A DNA stretch of 64,000 nt from Trogon surrucura (GCA_020746105.1 CM036639.1:4169501-4233500), one strand, 5' to 3'; shown: positions 1 to 10,440, counted from the stretch's first letter. The notes: generated from the letters alone by a model not told the origin. Made by a program: numbers and translations.

Positions 1-348
1 TCCTTCCTTGCCTGCCCTCCTCATCCTCCTCGCATCGCCTGCAAGCTGTCAGCAAACCCAAGCCGTCACACTCGAGCAGCATAATTTTACCAGGTTTCCT
101 CTGCTCTCTCTAGAAGCCCAATTCTGATGGCAGAAGGGCACAGCTGGAGGTAAATCATAGCTCCAGGGACCTGTTAGGGGGGAGGTGAGGGGACCTGCTC
201 ATTCCCGTGGCAGCAGTTGCCTCGAAGAGTGGCTCTGGTCTCTCTGGCGGTGCGGGGCTCAAAGGTGTCACCTTGTCATCCACGGACCGGGCTGCTGTGG
301 GCTTTGGTGACTGGCATCGTGAGCTGCTTTCTTGGGGTCAGTCGTCTT
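1..348. other. Unique sequence, no gene seen
   Basis: This stretch begins pyrimidine-rich and becomes mixed sequence with no recognisable exon, RNA gene or repeat. The only open frame (217-438, plus) runs into the octamer tail of the adjacent CR1 and its C-terminus is just translated tail repeat. Confidence 0.6.
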
Positions 349-437
349 CATAGAATCACAGAATCACAGAATCATAGGAATCATGGAATCACAGAATCAT
401 GGAATCACAGAATCATAGAATCACAGAATCTTAGATA
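349..437 (-). repeat. Octamer microsatellite, expanded CR1 tail
   Basis: About ten imperfect 8-bp units (agaatcac, agaatcat, ggaatcat) form the 3' terminus of the minus-strand CR1. A typical CR1 tail has two to four units, so this one has lengthened after insertion or at retroposition. One 9-bp unit (cataggaat) interrupts the register. Confidence 0.8.
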
Positions 438-618
438 GAATCATTCAGGTTGGAAACACCCCTTGGGATCATCGAGTCCAACCATGAACGCTGCTCCACA
501 AAGCTCACCCCTAAACCATCTCCCCCAGCCCCACATCTAAACGACCTTTAAACCCCTCCAGGGCTGGGGACTCAACTCCCTCCCTGGGCAGCCTGTGCCG
601 GTGTCCGACCACTCTTCG
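349..618 (-). mobile_element. CR1 LINE 3' end with expanded octamer tail
   Basis: Read on the minus strand this is a 5'-truncated CR1 ending in the avian-type tail. The first ~90 bases (349-437) are about ten degenerate copies of the tail octamer (AGAATCAC/AGAATCAT in plus-strand reading). They are followed by the conserved 3' untranslated text, including 'aggttggaaa' and 'atcgagtccaacc', then by ORF2-derived text ending near 'gcagcctgtgcc' and 'gaccactctt'. The body matches the copy at 10591-11170 closely, so both belong to one subfamily. CR1 elements move by target-primed reverse transcription and are usually 5' truncated, as here. The exact 5' limit is uncertain by ~20 bp. Confidence 0.85.
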
Positions 619-1767
619 ATTCAGGTCTCTTTGGCTGGGGATGAAAGGGGTTCACCCTGTGCAGTGGGGGGCTGGTCCAGCTGCTGTGCTCCTCGACAGA
701 CTTTTAAACACTGTTAAGCAACAGGACAGCTGAGGTAAAGTTTGTTTACTGTTATGTTCACAGCTAATTTTATCCGATTTAGTTTTCTGCAGAGCGCTGT
801 TGTCTCTCGTGAGAAGACTTGGCCCCGTTTCTCCTCTCTCTTGGATGAATTACTGGAACCATTTGGACGTTTTTGTTCAAATGCGGTAACGTTCAAGTTG
901 TTTTCAACCCTACCAGTGGTCAAATAACAGCCACTGTTTAGCTCAGCCAAGGCATGTATCTTCTGCTTGCCAAATGTGTTACTCGCAAATCTGTTCTTTT
1001 CTCATTTCTCCACCTGTGATGTTGCTGGTGATGGAAGAAAACTTTTTTAACTCTCATGTCTCCCTGGTTATTATCGACTTGGCAATGCGGGCAACTTGAT
1101 CTCAGGAATGCATAAATAGTTCCACAGTATGTGAAGTACAAGGAGCTCAATATACCGGCTTCTGAAAAACCTGCTGGTTCCTCTCCCGAAGGACTACGAG
1201 GACTGGAATGACCTGAGAACACTGGGCACTAAGCCAGGCTCCCACATGCTTGGGAACAGCTCCTTTTTGGTTGCACAGATTCCTACGTGAAGAACATCGT
1301 TCAGAGGCTGGTCTGAAGAAGGTTTCTCCCCAAAAGCCTCTGAGGAACGTGGCAAAACATTCGTTCTCCTGCTTCCTCCAGCCCTGCTCAGTAGTGCTGA
1401 GATCCTGGCTTAGGGAAGGCTGAAGATATCTCCAAAACAGTGGTTCTTAAACCTCGGATGAGTAGCTTGAGAAGTTGTTGTAAGCGGTTTGCAGAACCAC
1501 GTTGGATTTCTCGCTGAAGTGTGCTGAAGGGAAGTCCAGCATCCTCAAGGCCTGAAAGGGATGGCCTGGAATGTCCCAAGGTGCTCCCTCCTCCGGAGGC
1601 ATCTTGAGGAGACCTCCCCTCCCTAATTTGCTTGCCTGGGGAAATAAATTCATCGCGTCCTTACTAACACAGGCGTTCTTAAAAGTTGATAAGCTCTTCA
1701 GAGGTGTTTTCAATCCCCTCGGATTCAGAAACAAGACAAAACCTTGAAGCGCGTGTGCTTTAGCGTT
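619..1767. other. Unique sequence, no gene seen
   Basis: No exon or repeat is recognised. Open frames of up to 95 codons occur on the minus strand (for example 938-1222 and 1447-1734) but overlap others and show no family signature. A 16-base string at 1438-1453 resembles a hAT/Charlie terminus, without a matching second end nearby. Confidence 0.55.
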
Positions 1768-1842
1768 AGGGTGGTGCAGGGCTGTAGGTTGGGCTTGATG
1801 ATCTTAAAGGTCCTTTCCCACCTTTACGATTGTATGATTCTA
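1768..1842 (+). mobile_element. CR1 3' end fragment
   Basis: A short CR1 remnant on the plus strand. It shows the conserved terminal order 'gggcttgatgatcttaaagg', 'tcctttccca' and then a decayed tail near 'tgtatgattcta'. The divergence from the usual 'ttggactcgatgatcttaaagg' text and the single tail unit suggest an older copy than those at 5761 or 43931. Only the 3' untranslated part is present. Confidence 0.65.
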
Positions 1843-2014
1843 GATACGTCTCTCAAACTCGGCAGGCCCTGCAGGCATAGTAGCACTATTATTATTGCCG
1901 TCCTGCCTTTGCCCACGTTATTTCTTCACACCGTTTTCGCCGTGGGAAGAGAAAAACTCGCAGCACGCCCGCAATCCCACCTGAAGAAGCTGCTCTTTCT
2001 ATCTGGGAGTGCTG

Positions 2015-2145
2015 CAAGGTGAGGTGCCCGTCGGTTTTGCGGCGTTTCCTCGATGACCGCCCAGCACCCTGCGCGCGCGGCTGCCCCTCGCCAGCGTAAA
2101 CCACCGAGGGAGGGGGCGAAAGAGGACGCTCGAGTTCGGGAGCAA
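2015..2145. other. Short CpG-dense patch
   Basis: About 18 CpG dinucleotides were counted by eye in ~130 bp, including a CGCGCGCG run near 2072-2080, against a CpG-poor background. Dense CpG in vertebrate DNA usually marks unmethylated sequence such as a promoter or enhancer, or a recent GC-rich duplication. No transcript or open frame supports a promoter call, and the patch is shorter than a standard CpG island. Confidence 0.4.
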
Positions 2146-2304
2146 GGAGAGAACCATCGAGAAGGATCCTGTGGCTGGCTGGAGAGAAGATGCGCTTCTC
2201 TGCTTGTCCCGATGGAGACGTCGCATCTTACCTTTCTTCACCTCCAGGCGGTTGAGAGTAAAGTTCAATAAAATTATTTTAAGACATTCAGGTGCAGGGT
2301 TTTG

Positions 2305-2339
2305 ACCTTGAGTTAATTTGTAACCAATTAACTCAAGGT
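2305..2339. repeat. Perfect inverted repeat, 14-bp stem
   Basis: Bases 2305-2318 pair perfectly with 2326-2339 around a 7-base loop (2319-2325). The inner 23 bases (2311-2333) match a second palindrome at 2484-2506 at 20 of 23 positions. The arms carry GTTAAT and ATTAAC half-sites, but the gap between them is too wide for the usual HNF1 site. Confidence 0.8.
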
Positions 2340-2483
2340 GGTTAACGGCACATTTGCAAAAGGTTGGTTTGAGCGCGCTCCTCCCCGTAACTTCTGTTCC
2401 AGGCGGGAACATTCCCTCTCCCCAGGGCAGAGTGCACACGTTCGGATTCTGCTCTTAATGTGCGGGGAGTGACCAGGTTTTCA

Positions 2484-2506
2484 AGTTAATTGGCAATCAA
2501 TTAACT
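2484..2506. repeat. Inverted repeat, 9-bp stem, copy of the 2311 palindrome
   Basis: Bases 2484-2492 pair with 2498-2506 around the loop GCAAT. It has the same length as, and 20/23 identity with, 2311-2333. The differences fall in or next to the loop, so the arms are what has been kept. Confidence 0.75.
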
Positions 2507-4694
2507 GCAGGTTAGAAAAATGCTAGCAGAAAGGAAAAAAAAAATAAGCCTTTTCTGTCTGGTGTGGCCTTTTACCAGCTGGCTTCTGTATTTTGTAGAG
2601 GCTCTTTTAGTAGAATCAAAATAATGTGAGTGATGGAGACTTGGTGCTGCAAAATCCCCTCTCCTGATGAACCCAGCGCTCTCCACCAGTAAATCAGAGC
2701 CTGGGGCTGCTTTGCCGGTGCCAGACAGCTCCGAGAGCACTTTTTAACATAAAGCTTACACCACACAATGGCAAACTCAGTGAAGAGACAGAAAGTGTGA
2801 GTTTTTCTACCAGTTGGAAGTTCGGGTTTAGTGAATTAGCCCTGTGATGGCAGAAGCACAAGAGAGCAGAGGAGAGCCCATGAGTTAGACTTCGAGAGGG
2901 AGCCAAGGAGCCGATTTCAGCTCTGAAATCAGACACTGAATCAGTTCTCCCGGTCCTGCCGTCAGCCCCGCGCTCTGCTCCCTCTGCAGGGACTGAGGCA
3001 ACTCAGCCCGAGTCCGCTCCCTTTGATCAGAACTGGCTTGAAGTTTCCTCGCAGCGGGAAGGACTTCAGTCAGCCTCGGAGAGGTGGCTGAAATCACAGC
3101 TGCCTGTCACTTGGCACAGAGACCTCGGAGGAGCCCTGCGGGCTCTATGCTCAAGGCAGAGCACCTCTCCCTCTCGTGTTGCTACAGCATGAACCCAGGA
3201 AAGCTTTGGATGGGCACAGGCTCGAGCCTTCACCTCTGCGATTCCCTTCCCTCCGTTGTCTCCCAGCCTGCACTTGCAGGTCATCCCAGGACAGACCGTC
3301 CCCACCACGCCAGACCCAGCTCCTTATTCCAGGACTGCAAGCGAGACGGGAACAGCCAAAGAGTGAGACAGGAACACGCCTGGAACGCAGCCTCCCTCCC
3401 AGCACAAGGTGTAGATCAGACCCAGAAGCAGCTCGGGAGCAAACTGGGGAAGGGGCAAAGTGACCCTGCAGTGCCTGTGTCACCCGTGGGAGCCAGGGCA
3501 GGCTCAGAGCGCTCCGTGCTCTCACCAGCAGTCAGCTCCCCCGCAGAAAGGGCCACGCGTCATCTCCAGTGTCCAACTATGAAATTCAACACTGGTTTTG
3601 TGCAGAAAATTGTTCATGTGTCTCTAAACTTCTATTTCCAAGTCATTAACTGGATCGATAGACAACAGTTATCTTTAACCTTAATCTCTTTGCTGGTCTG
3701 TCTATAATTTGCTTTCTATTACACTCACTTTGGCTCCTGCTGGGTGGATTGAAACATGCAGACCGTGGTAGAGTCTGGGTAAAGGACCCACTAACACATC
3801 TCAGGCTCTGGTTTCCCTCTGAAGAATTCAACCCCGTCCAATTTGAGGTGTTTCTCCCGGCGCTCAGCCTTCGTTCCACACACCACTCCAGCCGGTGAAA
3901 AAAATTCCCTTGGTTTTATGTTCATTTTGACTTATTTCAGTTTAGCTGCCTGATGCAGCTCACGAAACAGCCCGTGATGGATCTCCTGTGGGGTGGGGAT
4001 GGGCAATGGGCAAGGCAGACCTGCTGGTGGCTGAACGTTGGGTGCCATCAAGTGTCACCATAACTTGCCTGCAAGGTGACACAACTAAGACTGAGAGATA
4101 AAGACTCTTTTCAATGTCCGGCTTCTTTCTTAAAACTTTTAGCAAGAAGAGCCAAGAGTGAGTCCAGCTATTTCCAGGTGAGGGAGGTAAGATCAACCCC
4201 ATAAATACGCTGCAGGGCAGGCCCCAGGGTGGCAGAGGAATTACAGGACAGACTTGGCACAAAAAAACCCCAACAGAGAATGAGAAAGGAGGCTGTGGAA
4301 CAGCTACCCAACCAAAGCAGCAGAGATTAAGTAATATATATAATTTAAGAATGAATTTTGTTAGGCTCATAAAATGGTCTTAATGATTCTCAGGGTGCAG
4401 TCGGCTGGAATGTCCTTTCCAGTCCTACATTAATCATATTTTGTACTGCACCCCTGAGACAGATGGTCCCTAGAACAGGTGGTTTAGTTATTATTTTTTA
4501 TTGTGCTAGAATAATGTCATAGTCTTGAAAACTCCAGGCTCTGAGCCAAGGAGAAGTCACAAAGGTCTGGATACATCCAGCCTAACTTAATGCTTGTAGC
4601 TGAGGCACCTGAGTGAGAAGCCTGGTGAAAATCAGGAACAGGAGATCACTGTGTGGCCCAGGGACTGAGCTCGAGACCAGACTCCCTCTGGAAG

Positions 4695-4806
4695 GACCTA
4701 CCCTGGGTGCTCCTGCTCTGGCAGGGGGTTGGACTAGATGAGCTTTCGGGGTCCCTTCCAAGTCCTGACATTCTGTGGTTCTGTGACCTCTCTGTGTTCT
4801 GTGACA
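4695..4806 (+). mobile_element. CR1 3' end fragment
   Basis: Plus-strand CR1 terminus with the order 'tgctctggcagggggttgga', 'ggtcccttccaa', 'acattctgtggttctgtgac'. The text is close to the young subfamily at 5761-6393 and 43931-44569, with some tail decay (TTCTGTGG, then an interrupting CCTCTCTG). Only the 3' untranslated region and perhaps a few ORF2 codons remain. Confidence 0.8.
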
Positions 4807-5760
4807 CCAGCTCTAACCAGGGCTCCTGCCTGAACCACTGCAGGTGGGGTCAGATGCTCGGCGGGGCACATCCGGACCAAAGTATCCCTCATCCCTAGGT
4901 GCAGTGTGCACGTGGGGGGTTTCGTTGTGCCCTGGTTTTGGTCTGCTGACTAGTGAATACCTGTTCCCACTTGCCACGTTGACATCTTCGGAAGTTCTTC
5001 AAAGGTGAAGGTGCTCAGCCTGTTGCTGCGGGCTAATTTACAGAAGTTTTGTGTAGCACAAGTACTTAACTTGGGGTGTTTTGACACCCCCCCTTGTTAC
5101 TGGAACGAGTTGCGAGTTGACTGCGCCAAGCTTTTTGTGCAGAGATGCCCACCCCTGGAAAAGGCAGGTTGTAAGGGACCAACCGCTGGAGAGGACAGGT
5201 TGTGGTGCCTGGAAAGCTTTTAGAGAAAGGGTCAGCAGGAGGCTTTGGGAAATCGTGGGTGTTCAAGGGTTTGCAGGGAGCCCACAGAGGCTGTGTAGTT
5301 CTTTTTCCTGCTCGAGGCAGGATTTACTGTGCTGAATCAGGGTGTGTTTGTCAGGCTTATGCTTATGGCTCTGATGATGGAGACTCCCCAGGCAATCACT
5401 CCAGTGCTTACTGGTAAGATGATTTAATGCTGTTTAACCTGGTATTTCCAGCTGCAGCTTTTTGTGCTGTTCCCTGGCCCCAGCAGCTCCCTGTATATTT
5501 GCAGACTATTATTATCTCTGCTCTTCTCTTTTCATTATGGTAAAGAATCTAATTGATTTTTTTTTATTGTAGGTTAGTTTGTAAGAATCCTAATTCACAC
5601 AATTCTCTCCTGGATCCTCCTGCCAGTCCAGAGCTTTCACAAGGGCAGAGCCCAGAATCACAGCCAGAGCTGTTGGCTGCTGACACAGCGGCAGGACACA
5701 CGGATTTCTCTTTGCTTTGTTCTGCTGGTGGTGCCTCCCAGGAGGGTTTTTGCCTTTGGT
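4807..5760. other. Unique sequence, no gene seen
   Basis: No repeat, RNA gene or exon is recognised. Overlapping short frames on both strands (72-84 codons) are uninformative. The right edge is the sharp 5' boundary of a CR1. Confidence 0.55.
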
Positions 5761-6305
5761 TGTGCCCTTGTGGCCAGGAAGGCCAATGGCATCCTGGGGT
5801 GTATTAGAAGGGGGGTGGTTAGTAGGTCAGAGAGGTTCTCCTTCCCCTCTACTCTGCCCTGGTGAGACCCCATCTGGAATATTGTGTCCAGTTCTGGGCC
5901 CCTCAGCTCAAGAAAGACAGGGAACTGCTGGAGAGAGTCCAGCACAGGGTAACTGGGATGATGAAGGGAGTGGAGCATCTCCCTTATGAGAAAAGACTGA
6001 GGGAGCTGGGGCTCTTTAGTTTGGAGAAGAGGAGACTGAGGGGTGACCTCATTAATGTTTACAAATATATCAAGGGTGAGTGTCACGAGGATGGAGCCAG
6101 GCTCTTCTCGGTGACAACCACTGATAGGACAAGGGGTAATGGGCTGAAACTGGAACATAAGAGGTTCCGCTTAAACTCGAGAAGAAACTTCTTCTCAGTG
6201 AGGGTGACGGAGCCCTGGCACAGGCTGTCCAGGGAGGCTGTGGAGTCTCCTTCTCTGGAGACATTCAAGACCTGCCTGGACACGTTCCTGTGGGGCATAG
6301 TCTAG
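5761..6305 (+). pseudogene. CR1 ORF2 C-terminal fragment, frameshifted
   Basis: This encodes the end of the CR1 ORF2 protein, downstream of the reverse transcriptase core; the full protein carries an endonuclease and a reverse transcriptase, neither of which is present here. The frame opens as [10 protein letters not shown], then loses one base near 5829 relative to copy B. From 5862 the frame reads through 147 codons containing [20 protein letters not shown] and [20 protein letters not shown], and closes after the segment with [12 protein letters not shown]. With no N-terminal portion and a frameshift it cannot make an active protein. There is no sign of cellular use. Confidence 0.88.
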
Positions 6306-6393
6306 GCATTCCTGCTCTGGCAGGGGGATTGGACTGGATGATCTTTCGAGGTCCCTTCCAATCCCTAACATTCTGTGATTCTGTGATTCTATG
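5761..6393 (+). mobile_element. Young 5'-truncated CR1 (copy A)
   Basis: A well-preserved CR1 on the plus strand. It starts inside ORF2 at the codons for a '[14 protein letters not shown]' peptide, runs through the ORF2 C-terminus and stop (about 6305), then the short 3' untranslated region with 'ctctggcagggggattgga' and 'ctttcgaggtcccttccaa', and ends in three tail octamers (to 6393). It differs from copy B (43931-44569) at roughly 18 places in ~630 bp by my count, so about 97% identity, which indicates recent activity of this subfamily. The first recognisable base is the same CR1 position as in copy B, although the flanking DNA is unrelated. Confidence 0.93.
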
Positions 6394-6639
6394 GTACAAC
6401 AGCATGGCACCGCTCATTCGCGGTCCCCCAGGGATGCACTAAACCCTTCACATTCTTCTGTGCAGAGCTTCTGCCTCACAAGTTTTATGTAGCACGCGTT
6501 TCTGCGGTTGACGTTGCAACGTAAGCCTAAGTAGTACCAAGGGAAACCTCTTCTTGAGTGTCATCCTGATTTTATTAAGTTAATTTCTCTGTTTTTTTCA
6601 ACACTTTTTTTTCTGGAGTGCCTGTTTTCCCCTGAAAAT

Positions 6640-6925
6640 ATCAGAAATGCTCAGACCAAGGGTCACTCCAGCCCAGTATCCTGCCTCCAAAAGCTGCCAC
6701 ACACTGGGGGGGGTGTGAGAACGGGACCTTCCCAGCCTCCAGCTGCTCGAATGTCTCCTGAGCCTGATGTGATTTCTGTCTACACGTCTACACCTCTGCC
6801 AAGAAACTTTACAGGTATGACACCTGTTCTATGAAGAACCATCTCCTTTTGTTTCTTGACTTGCTAGCACTTTCGCAAGCCTCTTCTTCGCTCTGTCCCC
6901 TGGTTATGTGACAAATTCTAAATAT
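6640..6925 (-). mobile_element. Ancient CR1 of turtle/crocodilian type
   Basis: Heavily diverged but collinear with the reverse complement of CR1 copies abundant in turtles and crocodilians. In order it keeps 'ctcagaccaagggtca', 'ccagcccagtatcctg', then after a gap 'cctctgccaagaaactttac', 'tctatgaagaaccatctcct' plus 'tttgtttcttga', and a match to the following 'ctagttcttgtgttatg' region near 6895-6915. The spacing fits a single old insertion with small indels. It predates the avian octamer-tail copies around it. The identification rests on remembered family text, not on a database alignment. Confidence 0.55.
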
Positions 6926-8603
6926 GGTGCTCAGCACAGACCCTTGTGGAACAGGTCACCCAGTCGATGGGTCACCCGGTCGATGCAGCCTTTCATTTCG
7001 ATGGTTAGTCATTGAAAGCTGTATCTCAAGTAGAATAATCATGGTTTCACCTCTCTACCTTGGTTTGTTCTACACCGTTTTCTCACTTACGACATCTGGG
7101 AAGGCATTTCAGAAATTGGTTCTGGGAAAAGATTCTCATTCATGATTCTGCAGCCCCAAGGGCGCGCCGCACGCAAGGGATGTGATCCTCAAGGGTCAAA
7201 TCATAGAACAAAGTGTCCATGTGAGGGTCTGGGGTTGTTTCTTCAGTTCATTGCGTGGCCAAATTCTCAGTTAGTGTTAAATGCTTTGAAGTCACTGGGG
7301 TTACATCAGCAGAGAATCTAGAAATAGAAGTGAGAAATGGTGTTTCATGAGTAATTTCTAAAGTGCTTGGGCTGTAACTTTAAAAAGAAATAATGATCAA
7401 ATTAACTTATGACGCAGAAGTTGAAATAATGCTGCTAGTTGGGTGGGTTTTTTTCTCCTCCCTTCTTGTACTGTGTTCCAAATTAATGTCCCATAAAAGA
7501 AAACCATTAATGGAATCACAGAAGCTCCTGAAACCTGAACTGGACATCCCTGCCAAAATCTCTGGCAATAATTAACTTGTTACAGCTCCAAATCAGTAGA
7601 AGCATCTTGAGACATTATGAAAAGGAGGTTAAGTCTATGGACCTCCAGTCCCTTCAGATAGCACCAGCTCAGGGTTTTTATTTGAACACACACATAAAGT
7701 GTCAAAAGAAAAAAGAAAAAAGAGTGGCTTTTGTGGCCCGTGGACTGTCACGGAGCCTCGTCTGGAGTCGCAGCTTTGCTCAGGAGAGCTTCCCTGCCAG
7801 CCACTGCTTCATAAAAATGTTGGCTCTGAATTCGCCTTACAGAACAAATGATTTAAAAATGGAAGTATTGGCCAATTGATCATAGTACCTAGGGTGGACA
7901 ATCACATTTTGCTGCCAGTGAGCCCTCACCAGGGTAACATTTAAGCTGACAGTAATTTACATTGTACTTCAGACCTAGACAGCCTCTTCCTCTAATTCCC
8001 TGAGTGACTGATCATCCCGGGCTCAGGGCTGTCGGGGAGTTTGCAGCTCCGTGTCGGCTTTCCTGGGCTTTCTGTGTTTGTAAAGCTGCGGTTGCACGGT
8101 CACAACGTGCAACAACCTGTTGCTGCTCTTTCCTCATCCGTGCTTCCTCGATCTGCACTAACTCTCCTTGTGCTGCGGCACAACGGGTCCCCGGTTGGAC
8201 CTTCGGTCTGTTCCCAGCCCTGGGTCCCAGCGCAGCCCCGCGAGCGTTTGCCCGGCTGGGGGTGCGCGGTGGCTGAAATGTGGTTTCCCTCTGACCTCTT
8301 GGTGGGTCCCGGCTCTGGCTTTCTGGTGTGATTTTTGAGGAGCTGCCGTGGTTTGGGATGCCTCACTGCTGCCGTGATATCCACACTCTTTGCTTGGGGC
8401 TTCGCGACATCTCTGAAGTGGCTCATAAGCCACCTCTTCGCCAAAACCACGGCTTGGGGGAGCTCTGAGGTTTTCTTGGGCTGCAGCTGCTGGAAGTTTG
8501 TCTGATACCCACCGCTGAGAGGTGGTCCCCTAACTTGGTGGCCTTGCTCATACTGCAAGTACTGTTGCCTTGGTCCAAATGTGGAAATGGAGAAGCCGCC
8601 TTT
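6926..8603. other. Unique sequence, no gene seen
   Basis: A 16-bp tandem duplication with two mismatches occurs at 6955-6970 and 6971-6986. An A/G-rich run lies near 7705-7722. A 186-codon open frame on the minus strand (8100-8660) ends inside a CR1 remnant and resembles no family I know. Confidence 0.5.
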
Positions 8604-8670
8604 AGAATCTGAATCCTCATCAGGTTGGAGAAGACCTCTAAAATCATCTAGTCCAACCATCTTCTCATGA
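8604..8670 (-). mobile_element. CR1 3' end remnant
   Basis: A minus-strand CR1 terminus, recognisable from 'aggttggagaagacctctaa' followed by 'atcatctagtccaaccat'. The octamer tail is reduced to one decayed unit (agaatctg). It is very short, carrying no coding portion. Confidence 0.7.
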
Positions 8671-8831
8671 CAGACGAAGTGTCAGCCGAGTGTCATCAGC
8701 CTTTGGGTGCGTACCCACCGTGCCCCCTCTGGGCGTCGTGTGTGAATGGTCCCAGTTTACCCAGAAGGGATATTGGTTGCAGCAACACTTGTTAAACAGA
8801 CACAAAGCAAATATTTCCTTCAAGAAACTAG

Positions 8832-8952
8832 ACCAGGTTGGATGAGGCCTTGAGCAACCTGGTCTAGTTAAGAGCACCCCTGCCCATGGCAGGGGGTTGG
8901 GTTAGATGATCTCTAAGGTCCCTTCCACCCTGAGACATTCTAGGATTTATTC
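8832..8952 (+). mobile_element. CR1 3' end with terminal hairpin
   Basis: A plus-strand CR1 fragment beginning at 'accaggttggatgaggcctt' and continuing through 'gagcaacctggtctag', 'gcccatggcagggggttggg', 'ggtcccttccac' and a decayed tail. The CR1 3' untranslated region normally contains the complementary CCAGGTT/AACCTGG pair. Here the pairing extends to a perfect 15-bp stem (8826-8840 with 8855-8869). Confidence 0.85.
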
Positions 8953-10367
8953 TAAATGACACCCACCTGCTCCCCGGGTCCAAGAGATGCCCCAAACCCT
9001 CTTCCCCAGTGCAGGGCTCGCAGCAGCCGTTGATGCACCAGCTGCTGTGGGAAGTTCTGCTTCTCCAGCTGACTTACTGTTAAGAATTTGAAGTCTGGGA
9101 GATTGTTTTCAAGAAATTATACCTTATAAAGCAATACCAGAGGGTCGGGGAGGGGTATAAACAAACAAATAATTGAAAAACCGCTTCTGGCCCGGAGCAG
9201 CTGGTTTTAATTGGTTGTTCAGCTCGGGTTGGTTTAGTGGTTTGTTTAGCGGCTGTGGCTGAAGTGAAATAAATAAGCTGGGGTGGAGAAAACAGGGAAA
9301 CTGTTGGAGGGAAACCATTCCCTGTATCTCAGAACAGCCCGTGGTCTAATTTTAAGGGAGTTCTTTTTCATTTCCGCAGTGGCCGTGGGCACTTAGATCA
9401 GAGTTTTAGGGTGGGGATGCACTCGTATCTGCCACTAAAACCACCTTTTTTCTGATGCTGCTCTTTGCAGCAAGAGAGCAGCTCCGCGGCCAGGATTCAG
9501 GACGGGTGGTGGGGATGTTGGCAGTGCAGGTGATCTTCCTCTCCTTCCACCCCTGCCTGCACGCTCTTCTCCAGCCCGTGGCTTCCGCGGTCGCTTGCAG
9601 GGCAAAAAGGATGCCTTTCCCTCCTGAGAGCTCATCTTCCAAGGAAACAGTCCTGCCTCTCTGTGGGGGCACGGTTCTGTAAATGAGGACGGTCCTAACC
9701 TCACAGAGAGCAGCTCCTACTCTTTGAACGCCCCCAATATGCAAAATATCTCGTGAAACATTTGCTTGAAATATTCCTAAAGTTCAAGTTCATTCTGATT
9801 TTTTTTCCTTGCAACGCATTAAACAAATTGGGTTTTTCTTAAGTAGTTGCTTTTCCTCTCAGTCCAAGCACACCATTTGTCACCAGGTACATTGATTTCT
9901 GAGTGATCGTGGGGGAATTTGAGTTCGTGGGTACCCTGCCCGGTGTCGCAGCTCTGTGCTGATTCACGGTCACTTGTTGGCTCCCAGAAGGTGAGCCCTT
10001 CAAAATAAAAGATATATCCACCTGAGGGATATCTGCCTCAGCAAGAACAGGAGCAGGCAGAGAGCAGAAGCACCATGGAGAGACCAAAGCCAAAGAATAT
10101 TTTGTTGAGCAGTGCTGAGCGAAAGAGCAGAGAATGCAGCGAAAAGGAAGAAGCTGTGACAAGTTTCAGCAGAAGGAGTGTGTTAAATATAGCCCTTGGA
10201 TTTTCTCATTATTAGAATTGGTAGCTGAGCTAAAGACAATCAAATCTCATGCTTCAATACATAAACTGCTGCAGGCGGCTGGAACGAAACCCCTTCTCCC
10301 TCTTATGTGGCACCGTACAGTTAATCAGAAATGTTAGTAACAAGAAAGCAATTTCCAGTAGTTAAAT
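8953..10367. other. Unique sequence, no gene seen
   Basis: No exon or RNA gene is recognised. Overlapping frames of 75-112 codons around 9406-9744 on both strands and 9839-10162 on the minus strand have no family features. There is no clear repeat. Confidence 0.55.
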
Positions 10368-10440
10368 TCAGGAGACCTGGCTTCTGTTCCTAGTCTGTCA
10401 CTGATCCTCTCTGGCCACAACCAAGTCCTACCCTGGCTCT
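10368..10440 (+). mobile_element. MIR-like SINE core remnant
   Basis: The string 'aattcaggagacctggctt' followed by 'ctgttcctagtctgtcactg' fits the conserved MIR core (the part usually reading 'tcaggagacctgggttc' and then 'agctctgccactgac'). MIR is an ancient amniote tRNA-derived SINE present as scarce, decayed copies in birds. No tail or head is preserved, so the call depends on this ~45-bp core. Confidence 0.45.

Larger units (their letters stand above)
1843..4694. other. Unique sequence with CpG patch and paired palindromes
   Basis: No exon is recognised. The stretch holds a short CpG-dense patch (about 2015-2145) and two related palindromes (2305-2339 and 2484-2506), listed separately. 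The longest open frame is 207 codons (3084-3707, plus) with no domain, signal or family likeness; it overlaps a 124-codon frame on the opposite strand, which points to base composition and not coding. Confidence 0.5.

Noticed and set aside
1438..1465. 'cagtggttcttaaacc' resembling a hAT/Charlie terminal inverted repeat
   Set aside because: No matching inverted end within 2 kb and no 8-bp target duplication seen; a 16-base similarity alone is not enough.
2268..2273. AATAAA polyadenylation-type signal
   Set aside because: The hexamer is frequent in AT-rich DNA and no exon or transcript end can be tied to it.
3084..3707. 207-codon open frame, plus strand
   Set aside because: No domain, signal peptide or splice context, and it overlaps other frames on the opposite strand.
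4387..4440. Weak CR1-like text ('ggctggaatgtcctttccag')
   Set aside because: Only one short box fits and no tail units follow; too little for an element call.
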